A DNA stretch of 64,000 bases from Maribacter arenosus (GCF_014610845.1 NZ_JABTCG010000005.1:124001-188000), one strand, 5' to 3'; positions 44,984-54,479 are shown, counted from the first letter of the stretch. Numbers and translations are program-made. Notes: a model not told the origin generated them from the letters alone.

Positions 44984-47392
44984 CTATGCGGCTTTGCGTT
45001 CCAAGAACCGCCTGATAGCTATTTCCATATTGTCTTCCTCCTTATAAAGCGCCATTATGGCCTCGTTGTCGGAGCCGTCGGTCAGGTAGGCCGCGAATAC
45101 TTCTGGCGGTACTTCCAATCGGAAGATGTTACTCTCCTTTCCGATCTTGATGAACATTTCGGTGTATTTGCGTTCACCAGTAAGGTCGTTCTTAATGGAT
45201 TTTAATTGGTTCAGGTCGTGGCTCGAAAGGTTGAGCCGCTTTATCAATTCATCATAACCCTTCTCATTGTTAAGGCTGTAAATGACCTGTGTGTTCTCTA
45301 GTATACTTGCGGATGTGGAATTATCAGGAAGTTGGTTGATCGACTGTAAAATAATGCCAATTGCACCTTCCTGCTTTCGGATGGCTTGATAGTAGAACTC
45401 TACACTTTCCAATACGTTCGGAAATTTCAGTTGCTTAGCGAACTCATCGAAAAGGATGATTCCCTTTTCTTCCTTATTGCGCCAAATGGTTCTTTGGATT
45501 GCCGTTTTGATAAGTTTTAGCATAACGGACAGGATTTCCTTGTTGTCCTTGACCTCGTCCAGTTCGAAGACGATCAATCGCTTGTCCTCTATCTTATAGG
45601 ATTGGTCTTCGCTCATCTCAAAGAGGAAACTATACAATCCGCCTTCCACATATTCCGAGAGGATGTGCAAGAAATTGGTAATGTTGAAATACGCCTTGTC
45701 GATACCAAGGGTCTCCAAAAGTTGCTCTCTATTATTCCTTATAAATCCATAAAAACTCTCCAAGGAATGGGCTTCGGAAACAGTTTTGTAATAATGTTGA
45801 AGAATCTTTTTTAGCGATACCGATTGTGCTTTGGTCACTTTCAAGTCCGATGCAAGTAGTTCGAACAGAAAGACGGAAAGATCTTCCAAACGCTCTGGAC
45901 TTATATCGTTTACATCCGAGATATAAAAGGGGTTGATACCTAAGTTCTTTCCGCTCTCATAACGCAGAACAGTATACTGCTCGGGGTATAACTGTGCGAA
46001 CTTGGTATACGAACCCCCTAAATCGATGATGACCAGACGGACATCCATTTCAAAATATTGACGGAGGATGTTATTCGCCAAAAAGGACTTTCCCTCCCCA
46101 GTAGGTGCGAAAATGGCAAAGTTCCGAGCCTTGATACGCTTCTTCTTTTCATCCCAAACATCTTTCAAAACGGGAATATTATGTTCACGATCGTTGAATA
46201 TGATTCCTGTTTTATCTGATTGATAATTCGTATTGTTTATTAGCAAACACAAGGCATGCTTCAAATCGGTCACGTAGAGGTCTTCGTTCGAAAAGTTGGA
46301 AGCGAAACAGCAATAACTATTCAGGAAATAGTTTTTTCGTTCTTCGCTACTAGGATAATAAGGAACGATATCAAGTTCCTTAAACTCCGTCTTAATTTGT
46401 GAAGCAATTTTTTCTAGGTTCCGCGCCTCGCGGTGCCAGTAGATGACATTTAGGTGTCCGCGAATGATTCGGGAGTTATCATCGGTATTGATCTGCTCTT
46501 GAATGTGTTGGATTTTCTTAAGGATGACCTTGTTCTGTGAACCAAAATTGGAACTCTTATTGAGTTCCTCGATTTTCTTATCCAATAGCTTTCGCCATTT
46601 TTGTTTGTCATCGAGATAGATAATCTGGTTGACTACATGGTTTTCGTTTAGGGAAAGCCCAAGTCCATCTATAAAACCTTGATGGAAACTGAAATCATCC
46701 GAGGTAAAACGTTCGTTTATCTTACTGGTCTGTACTTTCTCGCCAAAACAGCTTTCACTGTTCACGGTAAGCACATCGAAATGGTTCTCCCCTATTTGGA
46801 TGTCTTTTCTACCCAATTCGATGGCCGTATCGAAACCGTAGTTATAGCCATTGAAATAATCCGAACTCATTGATACGATTTCTTGGCTCCTCATCGGTAT
46901 CAGCGACACCTTTCGTCCATTATTGATAAAGGAAACCGAATCGTTCACAGCCGCTTTGAAACGCTGCAGATTTTCTTGCAGCACTTCGGGAATCTTCGCA
47001 TCCGCTTTACGAAAGGGGTTGACATATTTTGAGTTGTTGAGCTGTTTGTTCTTGGTAAGGGTAAAGAAGAGATACCCTTGGTGTTCCATATGCTCCCTTC
47101 CTTTAAAGTAATCGTGCGTGGCCCTCGATAGAAACGTGTTATTGGGTAGGTTTTCCGAAGTGAAGGATTTTTTGAAATAAATGTCCTGTTTATGAACAAC
47201 AGTTCCAACGGGTAAGGATTTCATTGCCTGGAACCAATTGCTATGAAGGTCCTCAAAATCCTTTTCCGAAAGGGAATAGATCTCAGGTAGCTCTACCTTA
47301 TAGCAAGCCACCACATTCCCGTTGTTACAGAACAACAGATGATCTTTGATGTCCGCTATGGGATGATATTTAGAGATATTGATCTTCGACAT
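44984..47392 (-). CDS. traG: Conjugation system ATPase TraG (VirB4-like)
   Basis: An 802-residue ATPase powering channel assembly. Walker A is APTGEGKSFLANNI at about residue 428; Walker B is EKGIILFDEFAKQL. The N-terminus (ADIKDHLLFCNNGNVVACYK) is typical of Bacteroidetes TraG. Full length. Its start overlaps traF by 23 nt. Confidence 0.95.
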   Translation of the reverse strand: MSKINISKYHPIADIKDHLLFCNNGNVVACYKVELPEIYSLSEKDFEDLHSNWFQAMKSLPVGTVVHKQDIYFKKSFTSENLPNNTFLSRATHDYFKGREHMEHQGYLFFTLTKNKQLNNSKYVNPFRKADAKIPEVLQENLQRFKAAVNDSVSFINNGRKVSLIPMRSQEIVSMSSDYFNGYNYGFDTAIELGRKDIQIGENHFDVLTVNSESCFGEKVQTSKINERFTSDDFSFHQGFIDGLGLSLNENHVVNQIIYLDDKQKWRKLLDKKIEELNKSSNFGSQNKVILKKIQHIQEQINTDDNSRIIRGHLNVIYWHREARNLEKIASQIKTEFKELDIVPYYPSSEERKNYFLNSYCCFASNFSNEDLYVTDLKHALCLLINNTNYQSDKTGIIFNDREHNIPVLKDVWDEKKKRIKARNFAIFAPTGEGKSFLANNILRQYFEMDVRLVIIDLGGSYTKFAQLYPEQYTVLRYESGKNLGINPFYISDVNDISPERLEDLSVFLFELLASDLKVTKAQSVSLKKILQHYYKTVSEAHSLESFYGFIRNNREQLLETLGIDKAYFNITNFLHILSEYVEGGLYSFLFEMSEDQSYKIEDKRLIVFELDEVKDNKEILSVMLKLIKTAIQRTIWRNKEEKGIILFDEFAKQLKFPNVLESVEFYYQAIRKQEGAIGIILQSINQLPDNSTSASILENTQVIYSLNNEKGYDELIKRLNLSSHDLNQLKSIKNDLTGERKYTEMFIKIGKESNIFRLEVPPEVFAAYLTDGSDNEAIMALYKEEDNMEIAIRRFLERKAA

Positions 47393-47663
47393 GGTTCAGG
47401 ATATTGTCTTTTTTATTACTGATACTTTTAGGGAATACTTTTCTGATATTGAAAAGCTGAGTGCTGCTGTTCATTTTATTTAGAGCTATAAAGAGGCCAG
47501 CGTTCCAAATGAAAAGCGAGAGCACCATGATCAAGCTGAAAGAGAAAATAATGACCAACAGCGAGGCTACGACGGACACCATCAAAAGGGCAAAGAGCGA
47601 TATGGGCAGACCCCATATCAATGCCCCTTTGCGGATGTTCCGGTAAACCTCATAGCTTCTCAT
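47370..47663 (-). CDS. traF: Conjugative transposon protein TraF (DUF4133, VirB3-like)
   Basis: A 97-residue membrane protein: YEVYRNIRKGALIWGLPISL is the DUF4133 signature, with two hydrophobic segments (17-35 and 37-60). It overlaps both traE (1 nt) and traG (23 nt). Confidence 0.88.
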   Translation of the reverse strand: MRSYEVYRNIRKGALIWGLPISLFALLMVSVVASLLVIIFSFSLIMVLSLFIWNAGLFIALNKMNSSTQLFNIRKVFPKSISNKKDNILNHVEDQYL

Positions 47664-47950
47664 TACACGACTATTGAAATGAGATAGGTAAAGATGCCGA
47701 CTACGGCACCAGCTATAAGCACGAATACCAGTACCCTTGTAATGCCCTTTTTGAGGTCGGCGTTTTCACCGAAGAAGTGACCCGCATTAAATAGGAAACC
47801 TATGAGAAAGATGACCCCAAGGATAATGGGAAAGATGGCACGGATGGTATCCGATACATCGTTTACGGAATCTTCGATTCCACCGACCTGAGCGTAACTG
47901 GCAAGGCTCATAAACAGGAATGCCAGCGTTAGACTTTTAGCTTTTTCCAT
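47663..47950 (-). CDS. traE: Conjugative transposon protein TraE (DUF4134, VirB2-like pilin)
   Basis: A 95-residue protein with a signal peptide (LTLAFLFMSLASYAQ) and two transmembrane segments, as in DUF4134 pilin-like proteins. First gene of the visible tra operon, which runs traE-F-G-I-J-K-M-N on the minus strand. Confidence 0.88.
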   Translation of the reverse strand: MEKAKSLTLAFLFMSLASYAQVGGIEDSVNDVSDTIRAIFPIILGVIFLIGFLFNAGHFFGENADLKKGITRVLVFVLIAGAVVGIFTYLISIVV

Positions 47951-48041
47951 AACTGATAATTTTAAGGTCGAAACATTTTCGGCCTGTGATTAATTATTAT
48001 GAAATGTAGAAGTGGAATGAACTTTTTACCGAAGGATTCCT

Positions 48042-48071
48042 AAAAATTAACTAGGAATAGCGTTAATTTTT
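48042..48071. promoter_or_regulatory. Perfect inverted repeat upstream of the tra operon
   Basis: AAAAATTAAC (48042-48051) and GTTAATTTTT (48062-48071) are exact reverse complements around 10 nt. It lies 92 nt upstream of traE and could be the site of RteC or another transfer regulator. Confidence 0.5.
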
Positions 48072-48140
48072 GATGGAAGTTTATGGTTTTGGAAGATTCG
48101 TTGAATATTGCTCAATGAAGAATCTGAAAATCATGAATCG

Positions 48141-48755
48141 ATGAGAGTGCCTATAATCTTCTTTATATGTCTATTGATGTTGAGCAACAACAACACAATC
48201 GGGCAGACATTAACTGCGGGACGAAAGGTGGTTGTTCTCGATGCAGGACATGGAGGTACTGATTCCGGTACAGTTTCGGAAGATGGACTTCAAGAGAAGG
48301 ATGTCGTTCTAGACATTGTCCAGCAGATGAAAGTATGGAACAAAATTTTACTTGAATCCAAATATGATATCTATTTGACAAGGAGAAAGGATACCTTGAT
48401 TTCATTGACCGATAGAACCAAGCTCGTCAAACATCTAAAGCCTGATGTTTTTATTTCTCTGCATTGTAATCATATAAATGATACTAACATACAAGGTATA
48501 GAGATTTATACCTATTATAATAATGAACCATCCGAAATGTACGCCCAAACAATTTTGAATGAGCTAAATCAAAATCTGGGCTTTATGACTAAAAAACCCA
48601 AGAAGGGCAATTTTCAGGTTTTAAGGGAAACAAAAGAGCACTGTCCTGCGCTTCTATTAGAGCTTGGGTATTTGTCCAATTCAAGTGAGTCCTACTATTT
48701 AAAAGACAGCCAAAACAGGAAGGCATTGGCCTTATCCATATTAATGTCCATTTAA
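48141..48755 (+). CDS. N-acetylmuramoyl-L-alanine amidase
   Basis: A 204-residue zinc amidase (Amidase_3). The start MRVPIIFFICLLML gives a signal peptide. Motifs are VLDAGHGGTDSG, FISLHCNHI and PALLLELGYLSN (zinc ligands and catalytic Glu). On conjugative elements such enzymes open peptidoglycan locally for the transfer channel. It is divergent from traE. Confidence 0.9.
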   Translation: MRVPIIFFICLLMLSNNNTIGQTLTAGRKVVVLDAGHGGTDSGTVSEDGLQEKDVVLDIVQQMKVWNKILLESKYDIYLTRRKDTLISLTDRTKLVKHLKPDVFISLHCNHINDTNIQGIEIYTYYNNEPSEMYAQTILNELNQNLGFMTKKPKKGNFQVLRETKEHCPALLLELGYLSNSSESYYLKDSQNRKALALSILMSI

Positions 48756-48764
48756 ATCAAGATT

Positions 48765-48872
48765 ATGAAAGAGCTATTATTTGAGGTTGTAAAAAGTATT
48801 GGGAGTGTTGTTCTAGTTGTATGCAAAGAGGTTTCCATGCTCATTAGAAAATATGTGAAACAAAGTTTGTAA
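48765..48872 (+). CDS. Possible 35-residue membrane peptide
   Basis: A short ORF 9 nt after the amidase: MKELLFEVVKSIGSVVLVVC then KEVSMLIRKYVKQSL. One hydrophobic segment with a basic tail is consistent with a small membrane protein. No homology known to me. Confidence 0.4.
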   Translation: MKELLFEVVKSIGSVVLVVCKEVSMLIRKYVKQSL

Positions 48873-48876
48873 ATTT

Positions 48877-48894
48877 ATAAGTGGCCAAAACTAT
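48877..48894. repeat. 18-bp boundary repeat, left copy
   Basis: ATAAGTGGCCAAAACTAT, identical to 50352-50369. Here it is followed by a partial inverse, TTTGGCCA (48909-48916), so TGGCCAAA and TTTGGCCA can pair. It lies directly upstream of the ATPase gene. Confidence 0.8.
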
Positions 48895-48930
48895 GTTTTT
48901 TTTCAAGATTTGGCCAGATATAGAAATTAT

Positions 48931-50355
48931 ATGGGAAAGCTAATAGGTAGGGAAAGTGAAAAAAAAATACTGGAAGGTGCACTAAAAAGCAGTCGGCCTG
49001 AGCTTATCGTGGTTTATGGTAGAAGAAGAATAGGGAAGACATTTTTGATCGATCAAGTTTATAAGAATCATATTCAATTTAGATTTTCAGGAATTCATGG
49101 AGCTTCGTTAAAGGAGCAGCTTTCAAATTTTCATTTACTTCTATCAGACAAAAGACCAAAGTTAAACGAACCAAAAAGTTGGATTGAAGCATTCCATCAT
49201 TTGGGTAAGTACTTTGATACCTTGAAATCAAAGAAGAAAAAAGTATTGTTCATCGATGAGTTTCCTTGGCTTGATTCAAGACGGTCAAAATTTCTTCCTG
49301 CCTTTGATAATTTCTGGAACAATTATGCATCTAAAAGAGAAGACATCATTGTGGTGGTTTGTGGTTCGGCAGCTTCCTATATGATTCAAAATATTGTAAA
49401 AAGCAAAGGTGGCCTTCACAATAGGTTGACCCAGAGAATACAGTTGTCACCATTCGACCTATATGAGACTGAAAAATTATTGAAAAGTATTGGCATAACT
49501 AAGTTAAATAGATATCAAATAGTACAACTCTATATGACTATGGGTGGAATACCGCATTACTTGGAAAAAATAGTTCCAGGCGAAAGTGTACCTCAAGTCA
49601 TAGATCGGCTATGTTTTCAGAAAAATGGTTTTTTGAGGACTGAATATGATAATGTGTTCGCCTCACTTTTTGAGCAGTACGAGAACCATGAAATGGTAGT
49701 CAGAGCCCTGGCAAGCGTTAGAAAAGGATTGACAAGAAATCAGCTACTAAGTAAGATTAAAAAGAATTCCGGTGGAAGACTTACCAAAACTTTGTTGGAA
49801 CTCGAGCAATCCGGGTTCATAGAAAACTATCTCCCGTATGATGGAATCAAAAATTCCATATATCGGCTCAGTGATGAATATTCTATGTTTTATATAAAGT
49901 ACATTGAAAAAACAAAACCTTCATCAAGGCCATTGTGGTCAAAAATGGCGGGGAAACCTTCCTATAAAATCTGGTGCGGTTACAGTTTTGAAACAATTTG
50001 TATAAAACATATCGAACAGATCAAGGAGGGCCTTAAAATATCTGGAATCCATTCTACCCATGGAAGTTGGATTGAAAAAAATGACGGCAATGGCGCCCAA
50101 ATTGATTTGTTAATTGATAGAGACGACGATGTCATAAACCTATGCGAAATGAAATTTTATGATGCACCGTATACCTTGAACAAAAAATATGCCCATGAGA
50201 TTGCTAAGAAGACCAACGTATTCATTGAAAGTACCAAAACGAGGAAAAGCATATTCGTAACCTTTATAACTGCAAATGGTTTGACACCTAATTCATATGC
50301 AAAACAATATGTACAAAATGATCTCACGATAGAGGACCTATTTAAAAAATTATAA
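48931..50355 (+). CDS. Archaeal-type AAA ATPase with C-terminal DUF234 nuclease-like domain
   Basis: A 474-residue protein (start MGKLIGRE; a TTG at 48910 would add 7). Walker A is VVYGRRRIGKTFLID, Walker B KVLFIDEFPWLD, and MGGIPHYL is typical of the ATPase_2 group. The C-terminal DUF234-like region has GAQIDLLIDRDDD and CEMKFYD, the D...ExK pattern of restriction-like nucleases. This family is widely scattered in Bacteroidetes and archaea, with unknown role. The gene is bracketed by a repeated palindrome arm, as if inserted as a cassette. Confidence 0.85.
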   Translation: MGKLIGRESEKKILEGALKSSRPELIVVYGRRRIGKTFLIDQVYKNHIQFRFSGIHGASLKEQLSNFHLLLSDKRPKLNEPKSWIEAFHHLGKYFDTLKSKKKKVLFIDEFPWLDSRRSKFLPAFDNFWNNYASKREDIIVVVCGSAASYMIQNIVKSKGGLHNRLTQRIQLSPFDLYETEKLLKSIGITKLNRYQIVQLYMTMGGIPHYLEKIVPGESVPQVIDRLCFQKNGFLRTEYDNVFASLFEQYENHEMVVRALASVRKGLTRNQLLSKIKKNSGGRLTKTLLELEQSGFIENYLPYDGIKNSIYRLSDEYSMFYIKYIEKTKPSSRPLWSKMAGKPSYKIWCGYSFETICIKHIEQIKEGLKISGIHSTHGSWIEKNDGNGAQIDLLIDRDDDVINLCEMKFYDAPYTLNKKYAHEIAKKTNVFIESTKTRKSIFVTFITANGLTPNSYAKQYVQNDLTIEDLFKKL

Positions 50356-50396
50356 GTGGCCAAAACTATATTTTTTCAATAGTTTTGGCCACTTAT
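50352..50396. terminator. Perfect 18-bp inverted repeat (terminator; right copy of boundary repeat)
   Basis: ATAAGTGGCCAAAACTAT (50352-50369) and ATAGTTTTGGCCACTTAT (50379-50396) are exact reverse complements around 9 nt. It overlaps the ATPase stop codon and lies between convergent genes, so it can end transcription on both strands. The first arm is a direct repeat of 48877-48894. Confidence 0.8.
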
Positions 50397-50404
50397 AAAT
50401 AATA

Positions 50405-51550
50405 CTATGCGCTTTTTTTATAGAGCCGAATGGAATCTTCTAATTTGAAATCAGCCCATAACAAGGGATGGTCGCTTGCCGCATCTTTTTCTTTCTCTAC
50501 AGTTTCATAAGTTTCCCATTCCGGTTTATTCAACGGCCACATGCCCTTTCTGTTCATGCCAACCGTGTTTATTTTATCATACAAGATAGGAGAAACCAAT
50601 AGGTAGTCTTTTTGCTTAATGTTGACACCCATTCGATAAGCCCCCATTCGATAATAGCCTGCATCTTTTCCTGAATCCACTATTACATCAAAAGATTGAT
50701 GTTTAACAACGTCTGAAACTCCTGATTCCATAATGGGAGAAATACAATCGGCATAGGAAGGAGCATTTAAGGTGCCTGCGATAACAATATTTTCAATTCC
50801 TTTTGAAAGTAGGTCGGTATAGACTTCGGCTACCTTTTTAGCTTGCCTTTTTCGCAAAGTGTCAGATGCGTTTTCACCTGCTAGCTGACAACAGAGCAAA
50901 TACAATGTTTTGCTTTCCGGGGTTTTAATTTTGTATTGCTGAAAATCTGTATTAAAGAGTAAGCTGCCATCTGTATCTCTTTCATTTGAAAAGGATTTCA
51001 AGGATTTTAAATGATAACCTTTCTTTAAAAGGATGCCCATACCTAAACCCTTACCGTCATTTCCCTGAAGGTGCATAATCTCTTCATAATTTGAGCTTTG
51101 ATTCTCTTTAAAGAATGAATTATGAAACTGAATAAGTGATTCCCTGTTTTCAACTTGTTGCACTAAAATAATATCAGGATTTACCTCGTTAATGACTTTT
51201 GCTTTATTGATTATTGAGTTCTTGGATATCGGTACCGATTTAAGCTTTGTCCAACCGTTCCAATCGGTCATGTATGATGCTCGTGTCTCCATAACTTTCA
51301 TTGACGATTTCACGTGCAGGCTTCCGTCAAAATTCAGCATCGATAAATATGGTTCGTACGACGCGCTGTGAAAGCCTAAAAGATTTGCCAATTCTCGCAT
51401 GCGAATATAATTTTCCTCCGTCCGCTCTGCTTTTAGCATTAGAATCTCAAACTCTTCTTTCCAAATTTCGGATTTGATTTCATATTCCAACTCCACCATT
51501 TCGGTATGCCTGTGGAATAGATTTTGAATATTAAAGGTCGCTATTTTCAT
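50405..51550 (-). CDS. EEP-fold (endonuclease/exonuclease/phosphatase-like) protein, probably inactive
   Basis: A 381-residue protein with the EEP start MKIATFNIQNLF and later ASDHPLLWADF. Several catalytic positions differ from active relatives: LQE is VQQVEN (metal-binding Glu to Gln), the central HLK region is CQLAGENAS (His lost), and GDFN is GTLNAP (Asp lost). The fold may serve binding rather than catalysis. It follows a small HTH gene with a 4-nt overlap. Confidence 0.72.
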   Translation of the reverse strand: MKIATFNIQNLFHRHTEMVELEYEIKSEIWKEEFEILMLKAERTEENYIRMRELANLLGFHSASYEPYLSMLNFDGSLHVKSSMKVMETRASYMTDWNGWTKLKSVPISKNSIINKAKVINEVNPDIILVQQVENRESLIQFHNSFFKENQSSNYEEIMHLQGNDGKGLGMGILLKKGYHLKSLKSFSNERDTDGSLLFNTDFQQYKIKTPESKTLYLLCCQLAGENASDTLRKRQAKKVAEVYTDLLSKGIENIVIAGTLNAPSYADCISPIMESGVSDVVKHQSFDVIVDSGKDAGYYRMGAYRMGVNIKQKDYLLVSPILYDKINTVGMNRKGMWPLNKPEWETYETVEKEKDAASDHPLLWADFKLEDSIRLYKKSA

Positions 51551-51834
51551 GCCGCATTTCTTTTAAAGTCAATCTCATTGTTCTCTAGGATCTCATTAAT
51601 CTTTTCCTCATCGTAGTAGATGATACCGCCAAGTTTTGAAAAGGGTATGGTTCCGTTTATCCTGAAATTTTGCAGAGTACCAGGACTTATTTCAAGTTTG
51701 TTCATTACTTGTCCCGACTTGATCCAATGATCGATTCCTATCCTGCCATGTGTTACGAGTAATTCTTTGATTTCGTTGAGCAGTTTAATTCTAAACTCCT
51801 CTAAATCTTCGGTAGTAATTATATTTGCTGCCAT
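51547..51834 (-). CDS. Helix-turn-helix (excisionase-like) protein
   Basis: A 95-residue protein (start MAANIITTEDL; the upstream extension to 51912 is less likely). The C-terminal half reads SGQVMNKLEISPGTLQNFRI then GTIPFSKLGGIIYYDEEKI, the layout of MerR-like/Xis HTH domains used by Bacteroidetes ICEs as excision or transfer regulators. Coupled to the EEP-fold gene. Confidence 0.75.
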   Translation of the reverse strand: MAANIITTEDLEEFRIKLLNEIKELLVTHGRIGIDHWIKSGQVMNKLEISPGTLQNFRINGTIPFSKLGGIIYYDEEKINEILENNEIDFKRNAA

Positions 51835-52007
51835 AACCCATTTGTTTACATTAGAATTAATCTTTAGGGAGCCAATTACTATCGTTGTAATATTTTGTAT
51901 CCCTTTAAACAAATTTGATTATAAACGATGGAGAAAATTCAACAGTACACCTGACCTCCGGTCAAATTTTAACATTTTTAGAGAAAGTATTATCCTCGGA
52001 TAACCTA

Positions 52008-52838
52008 TCACGCGTCAGCACTGTCCATTCTGTCTTCCAACCCTCTTGTAAGGTCTTCCATGAATTTGGCCCGGCTTTTTTTCCTTCGACGAATTTCGGA
52101 ATAGATTTTATAAATATCTCCAGAGTCATGGTTAAAAACCCTACGAAGAGCCCTATCAATTATTGAAATTTCAATCTTACCATCGTTTACCGCACCAACA
52201 CTTACCAGAGCGTATATGAGTTCAACATAAGCGGTATTTGAAAATGTCCATCTCAATTCACTCTCAGAACATTCATCGCATGGTGGACAGTCGGAATCAA
52301 TTTTTGCAAGGCGCTTTTTCAAGTAGTCTATCAACCTCTTATTTGCAAATAACTTGGCCAACAATAAATCGTGAGATGTACTGAAATCCTTATCACGATA
52401 ATAGTGTCTCGAATAAGTAATATTTACATCTCGAAAATATGCCCTAGTAAAGTAATTCTCATCTAGGTGGGTTTTGTCCTGCTCAATGTATTGCGTAAAG
52501 TCAAGATTGTATCTGAAGAATCGATTGATCTTATCCATCTTTTTCTGTATATACTCTTTTTGGACATCTTGGTTACCAACTGGAAATTGAATTTCAAATG
52601 AACGCAGTTCCGAATAGTACACCAAATTGGACAAGGGAACTTGTTTGATGTATTTAAAGAAGTGGATTTCGGCATCGGTATTTTTAAACTTGAAGCTTGA
52701 AATCTGTTTTTTGAATCGATAGATAAGATCTCTGCATTTCGTGATAGATAGATCACATTTTTTAATGACCTCTGAAATTGTATTTTCAAGGACGTTTAAT
52801 TCTTCTAATAGCTTTTCTGAAAGTAATGCTCTTTCCAT
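52008..52838 (-). CDS. rteC: RteC-family regulator
   Basis: A 276-residue protein (MERALLSEK; six more residues are possible). Motifs EIHFFKYIKQVPLSNLVYYS and FFRYNLDFTQYI, and a final helix-turn-helix-like part after SNTAYVELIYALVSVGAVN, match RteC, which in CTnDOT activates excision genes. It probably controls transfer or excision of this element. Confidence 0.85.
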   Translation of the reverse strand: MERALLSEKLLEELNVLENTISEVIKKCDLSITKCRDLIYRFKKQISSFKFKNTDAEIHFFKYIKQVPLSNLVYYSELRSFEIQFPVGNQDVQKEYIQKKMDKINRFFRYNLDFTQYIEQDKTHLDENYFTRAYFRDVNITYSRHYYRDKDFSTSHDLLLAKLFANKRLIDYLKKRLAKIDSDCPPCDECSESELRWTFSNTAYVELIYALVSVGAVNDGKIEISIIDRALRRVFNHDSGDIYKIYSEIRRRKKSRAKFMEDLTRGLEDRMDSADA

Positions 52839-53231
52839 ATCCCCAAATTTTGACAACAGTTAACACCATCGTTCATTGTAGGAATGGGGATTCGTGTAGA
52901 CGAGTATTGAATTTGAAATTTGAATTTCTTTGAGAATATCAAACCCCAAAAATCATGCCTTCATTATCGACAACTCCAAAATATACTTGAACCTGCTTAA
53001 AAATTCAAACTGTAATTAGGGAAACTAAGGGTAGGATTAGCCAAGTGGTATTTGTAATGAATGTAACTCCAATAAAAAAGGCTGAATCAAAAACCTATTT
53101 TGATTTCAGCCTTTTCTCGCAATTTGACCTTCAACGATAAACATATTGGAAACAAAACGCACGGAACCAAAATCGAACGATCTTAACACATTTTGTTTAT
53201 CAAAATTTCGTAATCTTCAAAAAAACACGCT
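52839..53231. other. Intergenic region between rteC and the integrase gene, with terminator
   Basis: No gene visible. At 53076-53115 AAAAGGCTGA plus ATCAAAA pairs with TTTTGAT plus TTCAGCCTTTT (one extra T), a strong two-way terminator that ends integrase transcription. The rest holds no repeat or ORF that I can support. Confidence 0.7.
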
Positions 53232-54476
53232 TTACGCAACTTTTCTTTCCGTTGATTTAAGTTTTACTTTGAGGTCCGAAATATCTTCGCTAATCTTCTT
53301 TTCCAATACTCTGGCATAGATCTGAGTGGTCGAAAGTTTCTTATGACCAAGTAATTTAGATACGGTTTCTATTGGAACACCATTGGCCAAAGTAACGGAT
53401 GTTGCGAAAGTATGTCTTGCACAGTGAAAAGAAAGATTCTTGTCTATTCCACATTTGGAAGCTAAGACCTTCAAATATTTATTACATTTCTGATTAGAAT
53501 AAACAGGTAAAAGCAAGTCTTCATTCTTCCCGTAAAGTTTATCCGCATATTTGTTCAGTATGGCCTTGGCCTTTTCCAATAATGGGATCTTTACGAATGT
53601 CTCACTTTTTTCCCTTCGCGTAAATATCCAATCATCCCCGTCCATTCCAAGAACAACGTGTTCAGGTTTAAGTTGCTTTGCATCTATGTAGGATAAGCCC
53701 GTATAGCAGGAAAAGACGAATACATCCCTAACATATTCAAGTCCAATGTCCTTCAAAGAAAGGCTTTCCATCAATTTCAATTCCTCGATACTCAGGAAAG
53801 GTCGATCATAGCGGTTGAAGTTTGCACGGAAAAACGCAAAAGGGTCTTTCTTGATGCAATCCAATTTAAATGCGATGGTCGTCATCTTTTTCAAGCGTTC
53901 CATATGCTTCATGATTCCATTATTTGTCAATGGTTGAGAGGCCTTTAACGGTTTACAATTCCGAAGGTAGTTCTCAAAACTAAGAACGAAGGAATAATTA
54001 ATGTGGCCCAAGTGCACATTCGAAGACTTATACTTCTTTTTGATAAACAATAACAAGTATTTTTCCGTAGCACCATAATTCTTGGCCGTACCAGCCTCCA
54101 ACTTCTGTACTTCATTATCCTTATGATATTGAAGCAAGTCCTTGAGTGTTCGCAAAGGTACGTCCTGACCGAGATATCTCAATTTTACGGACTGGGCAGT
54201 AAGGATCCTACCTTCTTCTAGGAGCTCTTTTTTGCTCTGGGTAATATCTTGGTAAACTTCCGTCAAGTCATCGTTTATAGACTTGGCTCCATTTACCTTG
54301 GTTTTTACCCTACCTGTATCATAAGACCAATAAGATTGTAATACAGAATGTTTTGTGCTGACATCGGCTCGGATGCCGTCTACCGTAATTCGCGCATAAA
54401 TTGGGATAGTACCATCCTTTTTGGTGGAACGCTTCTTTAACCAAAATACTACGCTAAAAGTGTGTACTGTTTTCAT
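53232..54476 (-). CDS. int: IntDOT-like tyrosine recombinase (ICE integrase)
   Basis: A 414-residue site-specific integrase: arm-binding N-terminus (FWLKKRSTKKDGTIPIYARI), core-binding SAM-like domain, and catalytic domain with H352, R355 (FHCARHTFA), H379 (LGHKKLS) and Y388 (numbered from the Met at 54479). The first catalytic Arg is replaced by S263 (CYTGLSYIDA), as in IntDOT. It integrates and excises the element. It lies 225 bp from the 3' end of tRNA-Pro, the likely attachment side. Confidence 0.92.
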   Translation of the reverse strand: MKTVHTFSVVFWLKKRSTKKDGTIPIYARITVDGIRADVSTKHSVLQSYWSYDTGRVKTKVNGAKSINDDLTEVYQDITQSKKELLEEGRILTAQSVKLRYLGQDVPLRTLKDLLQYHKDNEVQKLEAGTAKNYGATEKYLLLFIKKKYKSSNVHLGHINYSFVLSFENYLRNCKPLKASQPLTNNGIMKHMERLKKMTTIAFKLDCIKKDPFAFFRANFNRYDRPFLSIEELKLMESLSLKDIGLEYVRDVFVFSCYTGLSYIDAKQLKPEHVVLGMDGDDWIFTRREKSETFVKIPLLEKAKAILNKYADKLYGKNEDLLLPVYSNQKCNKYLKVLASKCGIDKNLSFHCARHTFATSVTLANGVPIETVSKLLGHKKLSTTQIYARVLEKKISEDISDLKVKLKSTERKVA

Positions 54477-54479
54477 CAC

